A stretch of DNA of 64,000 nt from UBA5239 sp031548025 (GTDB lineage Bacteria; Verrucomicrobiota; Lentisphaeria; Victivallales; Victivallaceae): NCBI GenBank assembly GCA_031548025.1, contig JAVBRM010000086.1, positions 1 to 64,000 of the forward strand, given 5' to 3'. Below are positions 18,078 through 25,534 of this stretch, piece by piece. The notes below the pieces were generated by a model, which searched no databases, was not told where the DNA came from, and worked only from the letters and a program-made list of their open reading frames with translations. Each line of letters begins with the position of its first letter. Position 1 is the first letter of the stretch. The position numbers and the translations under genes were made by a program.

Positions 18078-18103
18078 GAGAACGTTCTCTATTATTTAAT
18101 ATA
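18078..18103 (-). promoter_or_regulatory. Promoter with LacI-type operator GAGAACGTTCTC
   Basis: A perfect 12-bp palindrome, GAGAACGTTCTC (18078-18089), with the central CG usual for LacI/GalR sites, lies between the start codon and a minus-strand -10 box TATATT (18103-18098). A weak -35 box TGGAAA lies 16 bp further. Binding there would block transcription of the propeller-lacI operon, so autoregulation by the LacI protein encoded at 15862-16869 is the simplest reading. Confidence 0.65.
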
Positions 18104-18181
18104 ATCGAAGAAATGATTTTTTCCACAGCCGAAAGAAAGATCTCCTTGAATTATCAAAAAAAAGCATTATATTTTCAATAT

Positions 18182-18219
18182 CTACTGTCAATGACAAACA
18201 CAAGTGTCATTGACAGTAG
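18182..18219. repeat. Perfect 15-bp inverted repeat containing two TGTCAWTGACA palindromes
   Basis: CTACTGTCAATGACA (18182-18196) and TGTCATTGACAGTAG (18205-18219) are exact inverse complements around an 8-base loop. Each arm holds its own 11-bp palindrome (TGTCAATGACA and TGTCATTGACA), with centres 19 bp apart. A T-run follows on the plus strand only. It could be the terminator of the minus-strand LacI gene ending at 18242, or a tandem operator. Confidence 0.75.
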
Positions 18220-18241
18220 CGATTTTTATTCAGGACTGATA

Positions 18242-19183
18242 TCATGACCTGTCCGCCACGCTGTCCCGCTCAATCAGCCGGTAGGGATAGATGATTTCAT
18301 GCTCAACCACCCGGTTGCCGATTTTCGCCTCCACTACGTCAACCACGGCGGTAGCCAGCGCTTCATACTCCTGGGTGATCGCCGTCTGCGACGGAATGCA
18401 ATAACGGGAAATCATACTGCGCTCCGAAACCACCAGCGAAATATCATCCGGTATTTTCTTGCCGTAGAGAAACAGAGCATATGCCGTCATGATGCCGCCA
18501 TTGCCGCCGGGGCTGAAAACAGCGTCGACGCCGGCCTTGATCAGCTTCCCCGTATCCTCGAGGTAATTATCCGCTTCAACCAGCCTCACCAATCCGGGAT
18601 CCGGTACGATTTGTTTCAATATCTGCGAGCGCAATTCCGGATTGCCCATACTGTTCCGGGCAATCAAACAGCCGATCCGGCGATGTCCCTTGTTCATGAG
18701 ATATTCCACCGCCAGCGTCATCCCCTGCTGTTCATCGGAACGCACACTGTGGACTCCTTCGTAGCGTTTCGGCAAGTGGCGGTCGAAAACAATCAGCGGC
18801 GCATCGAATTGCCGGTTCCACTCCTCCGGCCCGATGACATCCGAACCGATCAGGACCGTCGCGCAGAATTGGAGATGCTTCAACTGATTCAAATTGTCCG
18901 CCGGCAGAATCTCGATGCGGAAATTACGCTCCGCCAACTCCCGAGCCAACGCGTTCATCACCATTTCCACATAATTCTGGGCGGGATACTGACTGCGGGA
19001 CGGGGTCAGCAAGATGACATTGCGCTTCCGCATGGAAAGCCGCGGATAATAATCGTATTTACGGGCCGCGAGCATCACCCGCTTGCGGATTTCCTCCTTG
19101 ACATTCGGATGATTGCCGAATACCCGCGACACCGTAGCCGTCGAAACTCCGGCCTCCGCCGCTATCTGCCTGATTGTGATCAT
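18242..19183 (-). CDS. LacI-family transcriptional repressor
   Basis: A 313-aa repressor with an N-terminal helix-turn-helix (ITIRQIAAEAGVSTATVSRV, residues 2-21) and an effector-binding domain (NVILLTPSRSQYP, LIVFDRHLPKRYEGVHSV, GHRRIGCLIARNS). It is divergent from the five-gene oxidoreductase operon beginning at 19340 and most likely represses it until a pathway sugar appears. A promoter TTGTTT (19237-19232), 16 bp, TATATT (19215-19210) reads toward this gene. Confidence 0.92.
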   Translation of the reverse strand: MITIRQIAAEAGVSTATVSRVFGNHPNVKEEIRKRVMLAARKYDYYPRLSMRKRNVILLTPSRSQYPAQNYVEMVMNALARELAERNFRIEILPADNLNQLKHLQFCATVLIGSDVIGPEEWNRQFDAPLIVFDRHLPKRYEGVHSVRSDEQQGMTLAVEYLMNKGHRRIGCLIARNSMGNPELRSQILKQIVPDPGLVRLVEADNYLEDTGKLIKAGVDAVFSPGGNGGIMTAYALFLYGKKIPDDISLVVSERSMISRYCIPSQTAITQEYEALATAVVDVVEAKIGNRVVEHEIIYPYRLIERDSVADRS

Positions 19184-19209
19184 ATGATACCTTTTCTTGA
19201 TTCATTTTC

Positions 19210-19309
19210 AATATAGTAGTTACTTTCGTGAAAACAAATAGAAATTGCAAGATATTTTACATTATTCCCCCTGCCGGAAGATTGACGAAACCGGCCCGGC
19301 TGATATAGT
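19210..19309. promoter_or_regulatory. Divergent promoters, lacI-type gene and oxidoreductase operon
   Basis: Minus strand: TTGTTT (19237-19232), 16 bp, TATATT (19215-19210). Plus strand: TTGACG (19282-19287), 16 bp, TATAGT (19304-19309), placing the transcript start about 25 bases before the ATG at 19340. The 44 bp between the two promoters is the likely place for the repressor site. Confidence 0.6.
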
Positions 19310-19339
19310 AAAAATATCAAAGTCAGGGAACAATGGTTT

Positions 19340-20350
19340 ATGAAAAAAATCAAGATCGGGCAAATCGGTATCGGACACAATCACGGTTCGGAAAAAATGA
19401 ATACTTTGCGGCGGCTCAGTCATCTTTATGAAGTCGTCGGAGTGGTGGAGGACGATCCGGCATGGCGCGAAAAACGCAGCGGTCTGAAAGCATATGAGAA
19501 CCTGCCGTGGTTCACCGAAGAAGAGCTCTTTCAAATCCCCGGCCTGGAGGCGGTGGCGGTGGAAACCGAAGACCCCGAGCTGGTCCGAACCGCCCGCCGT
19601 TGCGCGGAACGAGGGTTGCATATTCATATGGACAAGCCCGGCGGCGAAACCCTGCCGCCATTCAAAGAACTGCTGGACGAGTATCAACGGAAAAATCTCG
19701 CCGTTCAGCTCGGCTACATGTACCGCAACAACCCGGCGGTTGAGTTCTGTTTCAAAGCCGCTCGCGCCGGCTGGCTCGGTGATATCTTTGAAGTTCACGC
19801 GGTCATGAGCCGTTATGACGGCGACGAATACCGCAACTGGCTGAAAAAATTTCCAGGCGGAGTCATGTATATTTTCGGCGGCCATCTGATCGACTTGGTG
19901 ATTTCGCTGCTCGGTCGCCCGGACAAAGTAACGGCATTTCAACGCTCCACCCGCAACGACGGTTTATTCGACAACGGCTTGGCGGTGATGGAGTACCCGC
20001 GGGCGACCGCCACTATCCGCACCACCGTCACCGAAGTCGACGGCATGAAACACCGCCGCCTGATCGTCTGCGGCACTCGCGGTTCCGTCGAAGTCTGCCC
20101 GCTGGAATACACGGGCGGCAATTACGCCGTAGCGCCTTTACAGGTCCGCCTGACCCTGCTGGAAGGCAATGACGAATATCCGGCCGGAACCCACGAAGTG
20201 GCTGTCCCCCTGATGAGCGAGGGGCGTTACGGACTGCAATTGATCGAGCTCGCCCGGATCATCCGCGGCGAAATAGCCAATCCATATCCGCCGGAGCATG
20301 AATTCCTGGTCCAGGAAGCGTTGCTGGCGGCAGCGGGGTATGTCAAATGA
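19340..20350 (+). CDS. Gfo/Idh/MocA-family oxidoreductase (first of operon)
   Basis: A 336-aa NAD(P)-dependent sugar or cyclitol dehydrogenase-like protein. The N-terminal Rossmann fold shows IGQIGIGHNHG (residues 6-16). MDKPGG (97-102) stands where the family has EKP, with Lys99 as the expected catalytic lysine. The C-terminal domain has GGHLID, consistent with the conserved His/Asp of the family. It overlaps the next gene by four bases (ATGA), so translation is coupled. It may oxidise a hydroxyl of a sugar taken in by the cell; the specific substrate cannot be read from sequence. Confidence 0.88.
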   Translation: MKKIKIGQIGIGHNHGSEKMNTLRRLSHLYEVVGVVEDDPAWREKRSGLKAYENLPWFTEEELFQIPGLEAVAVETEDPELVRTARRCAERGLHIHMDKPGGETLPPFKELLDEYQRKNLAVQLGYMYRNNPAVEFCFKAARAGWLGDIFEVHAVMSRYDGDEYRNWLKKFPGGVMYIFGGHLIDLVISLLGRPDKVTAFQRSTRNDGLFDNGLAVMEYPRATATIRTTVTEVDGMKHRRLIVCGTRGSVEVCPLEYTGGNYAVAPLQVRLTLLEGNDEYPAGTHEVAVPLMSEGRYGLQLIELARIIRGEIANPYPPEHEFLVQEALLAAAGYVK

Positions 20351-21078
20351 ATAAAATCGCCCTCGTCACCGGTGCCGGCAACGGCATCGGGCAAGGAATC
20401 GCGCGGCGCCTGGCTCGCGACGGCGCAACCGTCGCCATCAATGACTTGAACGCGGAAGCCGCCCAGGCAACGGCGGATGAAATCATCAAGGATGGCGGAC
20501 GGGCTTTTGCCGCCGTCGCGGACATCAGCAAACTCGATCAGGTCGAAGCGCTGGTCGCCAAAATTCACGCTGAATATGGCAGGATCGATATTCTGGTCAA
20601 TTGTGCCGGAGGCAACCTCGGAGATTCCGGAATCCTCGGAGACCCGGCCAAATGGGAAAGAGTTCTGGACGTCAATCTGAAGGGCACCTTATACTGTTGC
20701 CACGTGGTACTACCACTGATGCAGAAACAGCAATACGGCAAAATCCTCAATTTCGGCTCGGTGATGGGAGTAGCCGGCTCGGTCGGCGGCGAAATTTATG
20801 CCGCCACGAAGGGGGCCATCGACTCTTTGACCAAATCGCTGGCAATGCGTTTCGGGCCGGATGGGATCAATGTCAACTGTATTTCCCCCGGGGCCATCGT
20901 CACCAACACCAAACCCCATATCGCCGATTTCAGTTCCGGCACCTGGCTTGGCCGAACCGGAACTGTGGAAGAAGTTGCCGCGCTCGCGGCATTTCTCTGC
21001 TCGAACGAGGCGGATTTCATCACCGGCGTAAACTACCTGATCGACGGCGGCAGAGTGCTGGGGGTTAAAAAAACATGA
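20347..21078 (+). CDS. Short-chain dehydrogenase/reductase (SDR)
   Basis: A 243-aa classical SDR. The cofactor motif TGAGNGIG is at residues 8-15, NCAG at 85-88, and the catalytic Ser138, Tyr151 and Lys155 sit in GSVMG and YAATK. A C-terminal NYLIDGG is typical. Asp33 after the second strand suggests a preference for NAD(H). It overlaps both neighbours by four bases, which shows tight co-expression. It probably oxidises or reduces a hydroxyl or keto group of a sugar intermediate passed along this operon. Confidence 0.92.
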   Translation: MNKIALVTGAGNGIGQGIARRLARDGATVAINDLNAEAAQATADEIIKDGGRAFAAVADISKLDQVEALVAKIHAEYGRIDILVNCAGGNLGDSGILGDPAKWERVLDVNLKGTLYCCHVVLPLMQKQQYGKILNFGSVMGVAGSVGGEIYAATKGAIDSLTKSLAMRFGPDGINVNCISPGAIVTNTKPHIADFSSGTWLGRTGTVEEVAALAAFLCSNEADFITGVNYLIDGGRVLGVKKT

Positions 21079-22181
21079 GCAAAATCTGGAAGATCGGCAT
21101 TGTCCACGACACTGGCGTCAAGGGCAAAGGCGGCCACGGCTTGCACCTGGCGTTTCACAATCTGCCCGGTGTGGAAATAACCGCGCTGGCGGACTCCAAT
21201 CCGGCCGGATGGCCGGCAGTCAACGCACAGCGTAATTATACGACTTATCAGGAGATGCTGGAAAAAGAAAAGCTCGATATTCTGGTGCTATGGTCGCGGC
21301 TCCCGGGAGATCATTTCGAGCCGATAAAAATGGCGGTGGCAAAAGGCATTCATGTGATCTGCGAAAAACCGCTCACCGCCAGTCTGCGCGAAGCGGATGA
21401 GCTGATCCGCCTGGGCCGCGTCAAAATTGCGGTAGCCCACCTCGGCCGTCACGCGGCGGTATTCCGCACCATGAAAAAGATGATCGAAGACGGCGCCATC
21501 GGCCGCCCCCTGACCTTCTACGGGCGCGGCAAGGAAGACGAGCGCGGCGGCGGCGAAGATATGATGGTTCTGGGGACCCATATCCTGGACCTCGGATGTT
21601 ATTTTCTCGGCCTCCCTGAATCAGTATTCGCCAACGTCATGACCGAGGGCCGCCCGACACGCCCCGAAGACCGGATAAACCCATCCGAACCGGTAGGGCC
21701 GGTTGCCGGTGACGACATCATGGCGTATTTCAAATTCCCCGGCGGTGTCAACGGTATTTTCGAGAGCCGGAAGGGCTTGTCGGCACGCGGCGTCCGAATG
21801 GGCGTAACCGTAGTCGGAACCACCGGGACTCTGAGCGTCCGCTACGACCAGGAGCGCAAATTGCGCTTGAGCCGCTCGCCGTTTCCGCCCGAAGACGAAG
21901 CGGCATTCGAGGAGATTGAGCTTTGCGAGGAGCGGACGATTCCCGAAGCCGGAGATATTATATTTGAGAATACCTCAGGCACTGCACGGTATTTCGGAAT
22001 CAACAACCGGTTTGCCGCCTGGGACCTGATGCAGGCAATTGAGGAGAACCGCCGCCCGGCCGCCGATATTTATGACGCCCGGACCGTGCTTGAAATGATT
22101 TATGGAGTCTATGAGTCGCATTTCAGTGGCCGGGCCGTAACATTTCCGTTAATCAACCGCAATCATCCCCTGGGAGAATGA
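21075..22181 (+). CDS. Gfo/Idh/MocA-family oxidoreductase (second of operon)
   Basis: A 368-aa dehydrogenase-like protein with a Rossmann N-terminus and a clear EKP (97-99, Lys98 as the likely catalytic residue). The nucleotide-binding start is unusual (IGIVHDTGVKGKGGHGLHLA, residues 7-26), with an insertion before the glycine motif. The C-terminal half carries GTHILDLGCYFLG, matching the family's conserved His-Asp region. It is not a close copy of the first Gfo/Idh/MocA gene in the operon, so each probably handles a different step. It overlaps the SDR upstream by four bases and ends four bases before the next gene. Confidence 0.88.
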   Translation: MSKIWKIGIVHDTGVKGKGGHGLHLAFHNLPGVEITALADSNPAGWPAVNAQRNYTTYQEMLEKEKLDILVLWSRLPGDHFEPIKMAVAKGIHVICEKPLTASLREADELIRLGRVKIAVAHLGRHAAVFRTMKKMIEDGAIGRPLTFYGRGKEDERGGGEDMMVLGTHILDLGCYFLGLPESVFANVMTEGRPTRPEDRINPSEPVGPVAGDDIMAYFKFPGGVNGIFESRKGLSARGVRMGVTVVGTTGTLSVRYDQERKLRLSRSPFPPEDEAAFEEIELCEERTIPEAGDIIFENTSGTARYFGINNRFAAWDLMQAIEENRRPAADIYDARTVLEMIYGVYESHFSGRAVTFPLINRNHPLGE

Positions 22182-22185
22182 AATT

Positions 22186-23163
22186 ATGTATGTGATCAAA
22201 GTCGCTGATGACCGGGCCTTAAACTGGGTTGAAGTTCCGGACCCGATCATGACCGAAAATGAAATTATGGTGGAAATCCACGCCACGGCGCTGAACCGTG
22301 CGGATCTTTTGCAGAGACAGGGCAAATATCCTCCCCCGCCCGGCTGCCCCGAATGGATGGGCCTGGAAATCGCCGGAGTGATCACGGAAATCGGAGCAAA
22401 CGTGCAAGGTCATTGGCAAATCGGCGACCGGGTCTGCGCTCTGCTCGGCGGTGGCGGTTATGCGGAAAAAGTCGCGGTAGCCCCCGATATGCTGTTGCCG
22501 GTACCCAAAGGCTTGAGCATGGCCGAAGCCGCCGCCCTCCCCGAGGCCTTTGCCACTTCGTACCTGAATTTATGCCTTGAGGGTGGTCTGAAAGCGGGCG
22601 ATACGGTTCTGATTCATGCCGGGGCCAGCGGCCTGGGCATGGCCGCGATACAAACCGCCAAGGTCTTCGGAGCCCAAGTCATCACCACCGTCAGTTCGCC
22701 GGAAAAAGCGGCGGCGGTCACCCGTCTCGGCGCGGATATCGTGGTCAACCGCCAGACCGACGATCTCGGCCAGATTCTCGACGTCCACCCGGTCGATATC
22801 GCGATGGACTGTGTCGGCGGAACCGGCCTGGGCAAGAATCTGGAAAAACTCGCTGTCGGCGGGCGCTGGATCCTGATCGCTACCCTCGGCGGCGAATTTG
22901 CCGAAATCAGCCTGCGGCCATTATTGAAACGCGGGCTGAAATTAATCGGCAGCACTCTCCGCAGCCGTCCCCCCGCCATGAAAGCCCACATCATGGCGGA
23001 GTTGGGCAAACATCTCTGGCCGGAAATCGAAAAAGGTTCCGTCAAGCCGGTGATTTACCGGATCTTACCCATACAACAGGCGGAAGCCGCCCATTCCATC
23101 CTCGAATGCAACGAAAATATCGGAAAAGTAATCCTGGAGATAAAACATGAAACTGATCGATAA
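22186..23163 (+). CDS. Zinc-independent alcohol dehydrogenase-like oxidoreductase (MDR, quinone oxidoreductase type)
   Basis: A 325-aa medium-chain dehydrogenase/reductase. The GroES-like N-terminus holds ALNRADLLQRQGKYPPPPG (residues about 32-50) and the Rossmann part starts IHAGASGLGMAAIQTAK. The cysteines of zinc alcohol dehydrogenases are missing, so it belongs to the NADPH quinone reductase (PIG3/QOR) group. Such enzymes reduce alpha,beta-unsaturated or quinoid carbonyls. In this operon it could reduce an unsaturated keto-sugar, which is inference. It overlaps the final SDR by 17 bases. Confidence 0.88.
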   Translation: MYVIKVADDRALNWVEVPDPIMTENEIMVEIHATALNRADLLQRQGKYPPPPGCPEWMGLEIAGVITEIGANVQGHWQIGDRVCALLGGGGYAEKVAVAPDMLLPVPKGLSMAEAAALPEAFATSYLNLCLEGGLKAGDTVLIHAGASGLGMAAIQTAKVFGAQVITTVSSPEKAAAVTRLGADIVVNRQTDDLGQILDVHPVDIAMDCVGGTGLGKNLEKLAVGGRWILIATLGGEFAEISLRPLLKRGLKLIGSTLRSRPPAMKAHIMAELGKHLWPEIEKGSVKPVIYRILPIQQAEAAHSILECNENIGKVILEIKHETDR

Positions 23164-23857
23164 AAATGCCGTGATTGTCGGCGGCGCCGGTGCCATCGGC
23201 AAAGAAATCGCACTGAAACTGGCTGCCGAGGGCACCCGGACCATCATCCTCGACGTAAACCCGGAAACCGCGGAATATGCGCTGGATATCACCGACCACC
23301 GCGAAGTCGAACGGACCATGAATGACATCGCCGCGCGCTTCGGTCACATCGATATTCTGGTCAATTCGGCCGGCGGCAGCGCCCGCGGGAAAAATGCCCC
23401 GTTTGCCTCCCAATCCATTGAAGTCATCGACTGGATTCTCGGCGTCAACCTTCACGGTCCGCTGTACTGTATCCACGCGGCGGCGCCATACATGATCAAA
23501 CAAAATTACGGCAAGATCATCAACATCGCCTCGATTGTCGGAATGCAAGGCAAAGCCTCCCTGACCGATTATTCCGCCGCTAAGGGCGGCATCATTGCCG
23601 CCACCAAGTCGCTGGCGCTGGAACTGGGCAAATACAACATCAACGTCAATTGCGTTTCGCCCGGCATCGTCGTCCGGCCCGGCGAACATGGCGACGACCA
23701 GGCCCTGGCCCGGCGGACCACCTGTTTGAACCGCATCTGCACCCAAGCGGATATCGCAAATGCGGTTCTATTCCTGGCCTTGCCGGAATCCGATTTCATT
23801 ACCGGCCAGAATTACGTCGTCGACGGCGGCCGCTCGCTCGGGCTTAAGGGCGATTAA
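23147..23857 (+). CDS. Short-chain dehydrogenase/reductase (SDR), last of operon
   Basis: A 236-aa SDR. The glycine motif reads VGGAGAIG (11-18), with Val instead of the usual Thr. NSAG is at 73-76, and catalytic Ser129, Tyr142 and Lys146 lie in NIASIVG and YSAAK; the C-terminus has NYVVDGG. Asp36 (ILDVN) suggests NAD(H). It ends the five-gene run and shares a few bases of its stop region with the convergent secreted protein gene. Having two SDRs in one operon suggests sequential oxidation and reduction at different carbons, as in epimerisation. Confidence 0.92.
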   Translation: MKLIDKNAVIVGGAGAIGKEIALKLAAEGTRTIILDVNPETAEYALDITDHREVERTMNDIAARFGHIDILVNSAGGSARGKNAPFASQSIEVIDWILGVNLHGPLYCIHAAAPYMIKQNYGKIINIASIVGMQGKASLTDYSAAKGGIIAATKSLALELGKYNINVNCVSPGIVVRPGEHGDDQALARRTTCLNRICTQADIANAVLFLALPESDFITGQNYVVDGGRSLGLKGD

Positions 23858-25479
23858 TTATCGCGGCATTTCTGCAGTAATACTTCCAGTACTTCCGGCG
23901 GATATTTGTATTTTTGATGCAGCATATTGATCACGTCGACCGGACTGCGGTAGTTTTCAAGCGGCAGTTCTTCCACGTGTCCGTCCAGGCACCGAACACT
24001 GAACGTGCCGGCATGGTTGCCGGGTTTGTCAAAAGCGATCGGCATTGTGGAAGGCGTCCGGACTTGAGTCATACTGCAGTCAAGGCCCAGATAATAATAT
24101 CCGTACTGTTCCTGAGGGTTGTGCGGGCATCTGTATACGGAGAGATCGGTAAGATATTCTTTCGCTTTCAGTACTTCAAATCCTTTTTCATTCTTTCCGG
24201 GCGGCAGCATATCTTTATTATCCATAGCATACTGCATCAAGGCGAGCCCGATTTGCTTTAAGTTGGTACTACAGCGCCGGTCGCGAGGAGCCGGGGCCGC
24301 GGCGACTCCCTGTGCTTTCATGCGCGCTTTTTGCAATACCGGCAACAGGGCGCCCGCGGAAATCCCCAACGGGATAAAACTGCCGAACTGCGGCAGTTCG
24401 ATATTGGTGCGCGTATTGGCCTGATAACCCAACGGGCCGACGCTCGCCACACAATATATCCGGGGAAAGCCGATGAAGGTTTTGAACAGATTGAGCTGTT
24501 CCGCAGGTATTCTTTTTCCGAATCCCCGGACTGTCGCTTCGTCGATACTGATATACGAGTACATGATTCCCTGCTCCGGCACTTTCAAGCCGCCTTGGAC
24601 GTTCAAGTTTATTTCCGGCATGGCGGCCGGGTCGGAAACAATCATGATTCGTTTATCGCCCACAGTTATTTGCGGGTTTAATCCCGACGCGCTATCCGGA
24701 GCTTCAATGGCATAGACATTATCGGAAACCTTGCTGACTTCGGGCTTGTCCGAGAATTGTTCGAGCAACCGCGCCAGCGTTCCTTCCGCATCGGGCAGGC
24801 TCCAAATAATCCGGTATACCGGATTTTCAGCCGTTCCTGACGAGGTTAGCAGGAAAAAGAATTCGCCACGAAGGGTTTTCAGTATTTCGGGCAACTTCAC
24901 TCCGGTTTTTTGCTCCAGCGTTGCGGTCATTACCGCCGGCAACTGTTGGAAACTCGGATCTTTGGCAAATTCACCGACCAGATAATCCCAGGCGGAATCC
25001 AGCGTGAGATGCCCGCCGAACGCAATCAGGGTATTGGGAGGAATCGCCGTCAACTTCCGGAACGGCTGATTGGTCCGGGAATAAAACTCGTAGCCGAGCC
25101 CCTGTGGATTGTTTCCGGTATAGGCAAAACTTTTATACAAATAGGGGAATTCTTTATCGGCTTCGTTGTAGACGCAGCTGATGGCATGCGCCTGAACCGC
25201 GTCGACATTCAAGAGCTTGAAGAAAAACCCTATTCCCATCTGAACCATCGGAATGAATGGTGCATTAGCCGGTTTCTGATTACCGGCCACCTGCAATATT
25301 GAACTGAGCTTTTCCAACAGTTTGGCGGAAGTGTTGACATGCCGGACATATTCGAGCGACAGCCCGGCGGTATCCACCTGTTTGATTGTATCCCGGTAAA
25401 TTTCTTCGTTCGTTTGAGCACGCACGCTCACGGACAGCATTACACCAAGCAGCAATAATCCGATGTTGAATTTTCTCAT
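23854..25479 (-). CDS. Secreted protein with C-terminal pseudopilin-like half (H-X9-DG)
   Basis: A 541-aa protein starting at MRKFNIGLLLLGV, with GGAG seven bases upstream; the longer frame to 25548 has no good start. Residues 1-22 form a Sec signal peptide (cut near VRA). The first ~370 residues are an unrecognised domain. Near residue 370, IPLGISAGALLPVLQKARMK echoes the end of a pilin helix, and what follows (RRCSTNLKQIGLALMQYAMDN, YRCPHNPQEQYGYY, HAGTFSVRCLDGHVEEL) is the usual pseudopilin body with H-X9-DG. It therefore looks like a fusion in which a secreted domain replaced the prepilin signal. It lies 55 bases downstream of the GH2 gene, probably in the same unit. Confidence 0.75.
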   Translation of the reverse strand: MRKFNIGLLLLGVMLSVSVRAQTNEEIYRDTIKQVDTAGLSLEYVRHVNTSAKLLEKLSSILQVAGNQKPANAPFIPMVQMGIGFFFKLLNVDAVQAHAISCVYNEADKEFPYLYKSFAYTGNNPQGLGYEFYSRTNQPFRKLTAIPPNTLIAFGGHLTLDSAWDYLVGEFAKDPSFQQLPAVMTATLEQKTGVKLPEILKTLRGEFFFLLTSSGTAENPVYRIIWSLPDAEGTLARLLEQFSDKPEVSKVSDNVYAIEAPDSASGLNPQITVGDKRIMIVSDPAAMPEINLNVQGGLKVPEQGIMYSYISIDEATVRGFGKRIPAEQLNLFKTFIGFPRIYCVASVGPLGYQANTRTNIELPQFGSFIPLGISAGALLPVLQKARMKAQGVAAAPAPRDRRCSTNLKQIGLALMQYAMDNKDMLPPGKNEKGFEVLKAKEYLTDLSVYRCPHNPQEQYGYYYLGLDCSMTQVRTPSTMPIAFDKPGNHAGTFSVRCLDGHVEELPLENYRSPVDVINMLHQKYKYPPEVLEVLLQKCRDN

Positions 25480-25534
25480 AATCGTCTCCTTCTTACAAGT
25501 GAAATATAACATTCGGATTATTGAATTGCAAATA

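Noticed and set aside
19219..19235. LacI-type operator between the divergent promoters (GTTACTTTCGTGAAAAC)
   Set aside because: Only a TTTC/GAAA core is symmetric; the flanks do not match well enough to call it.
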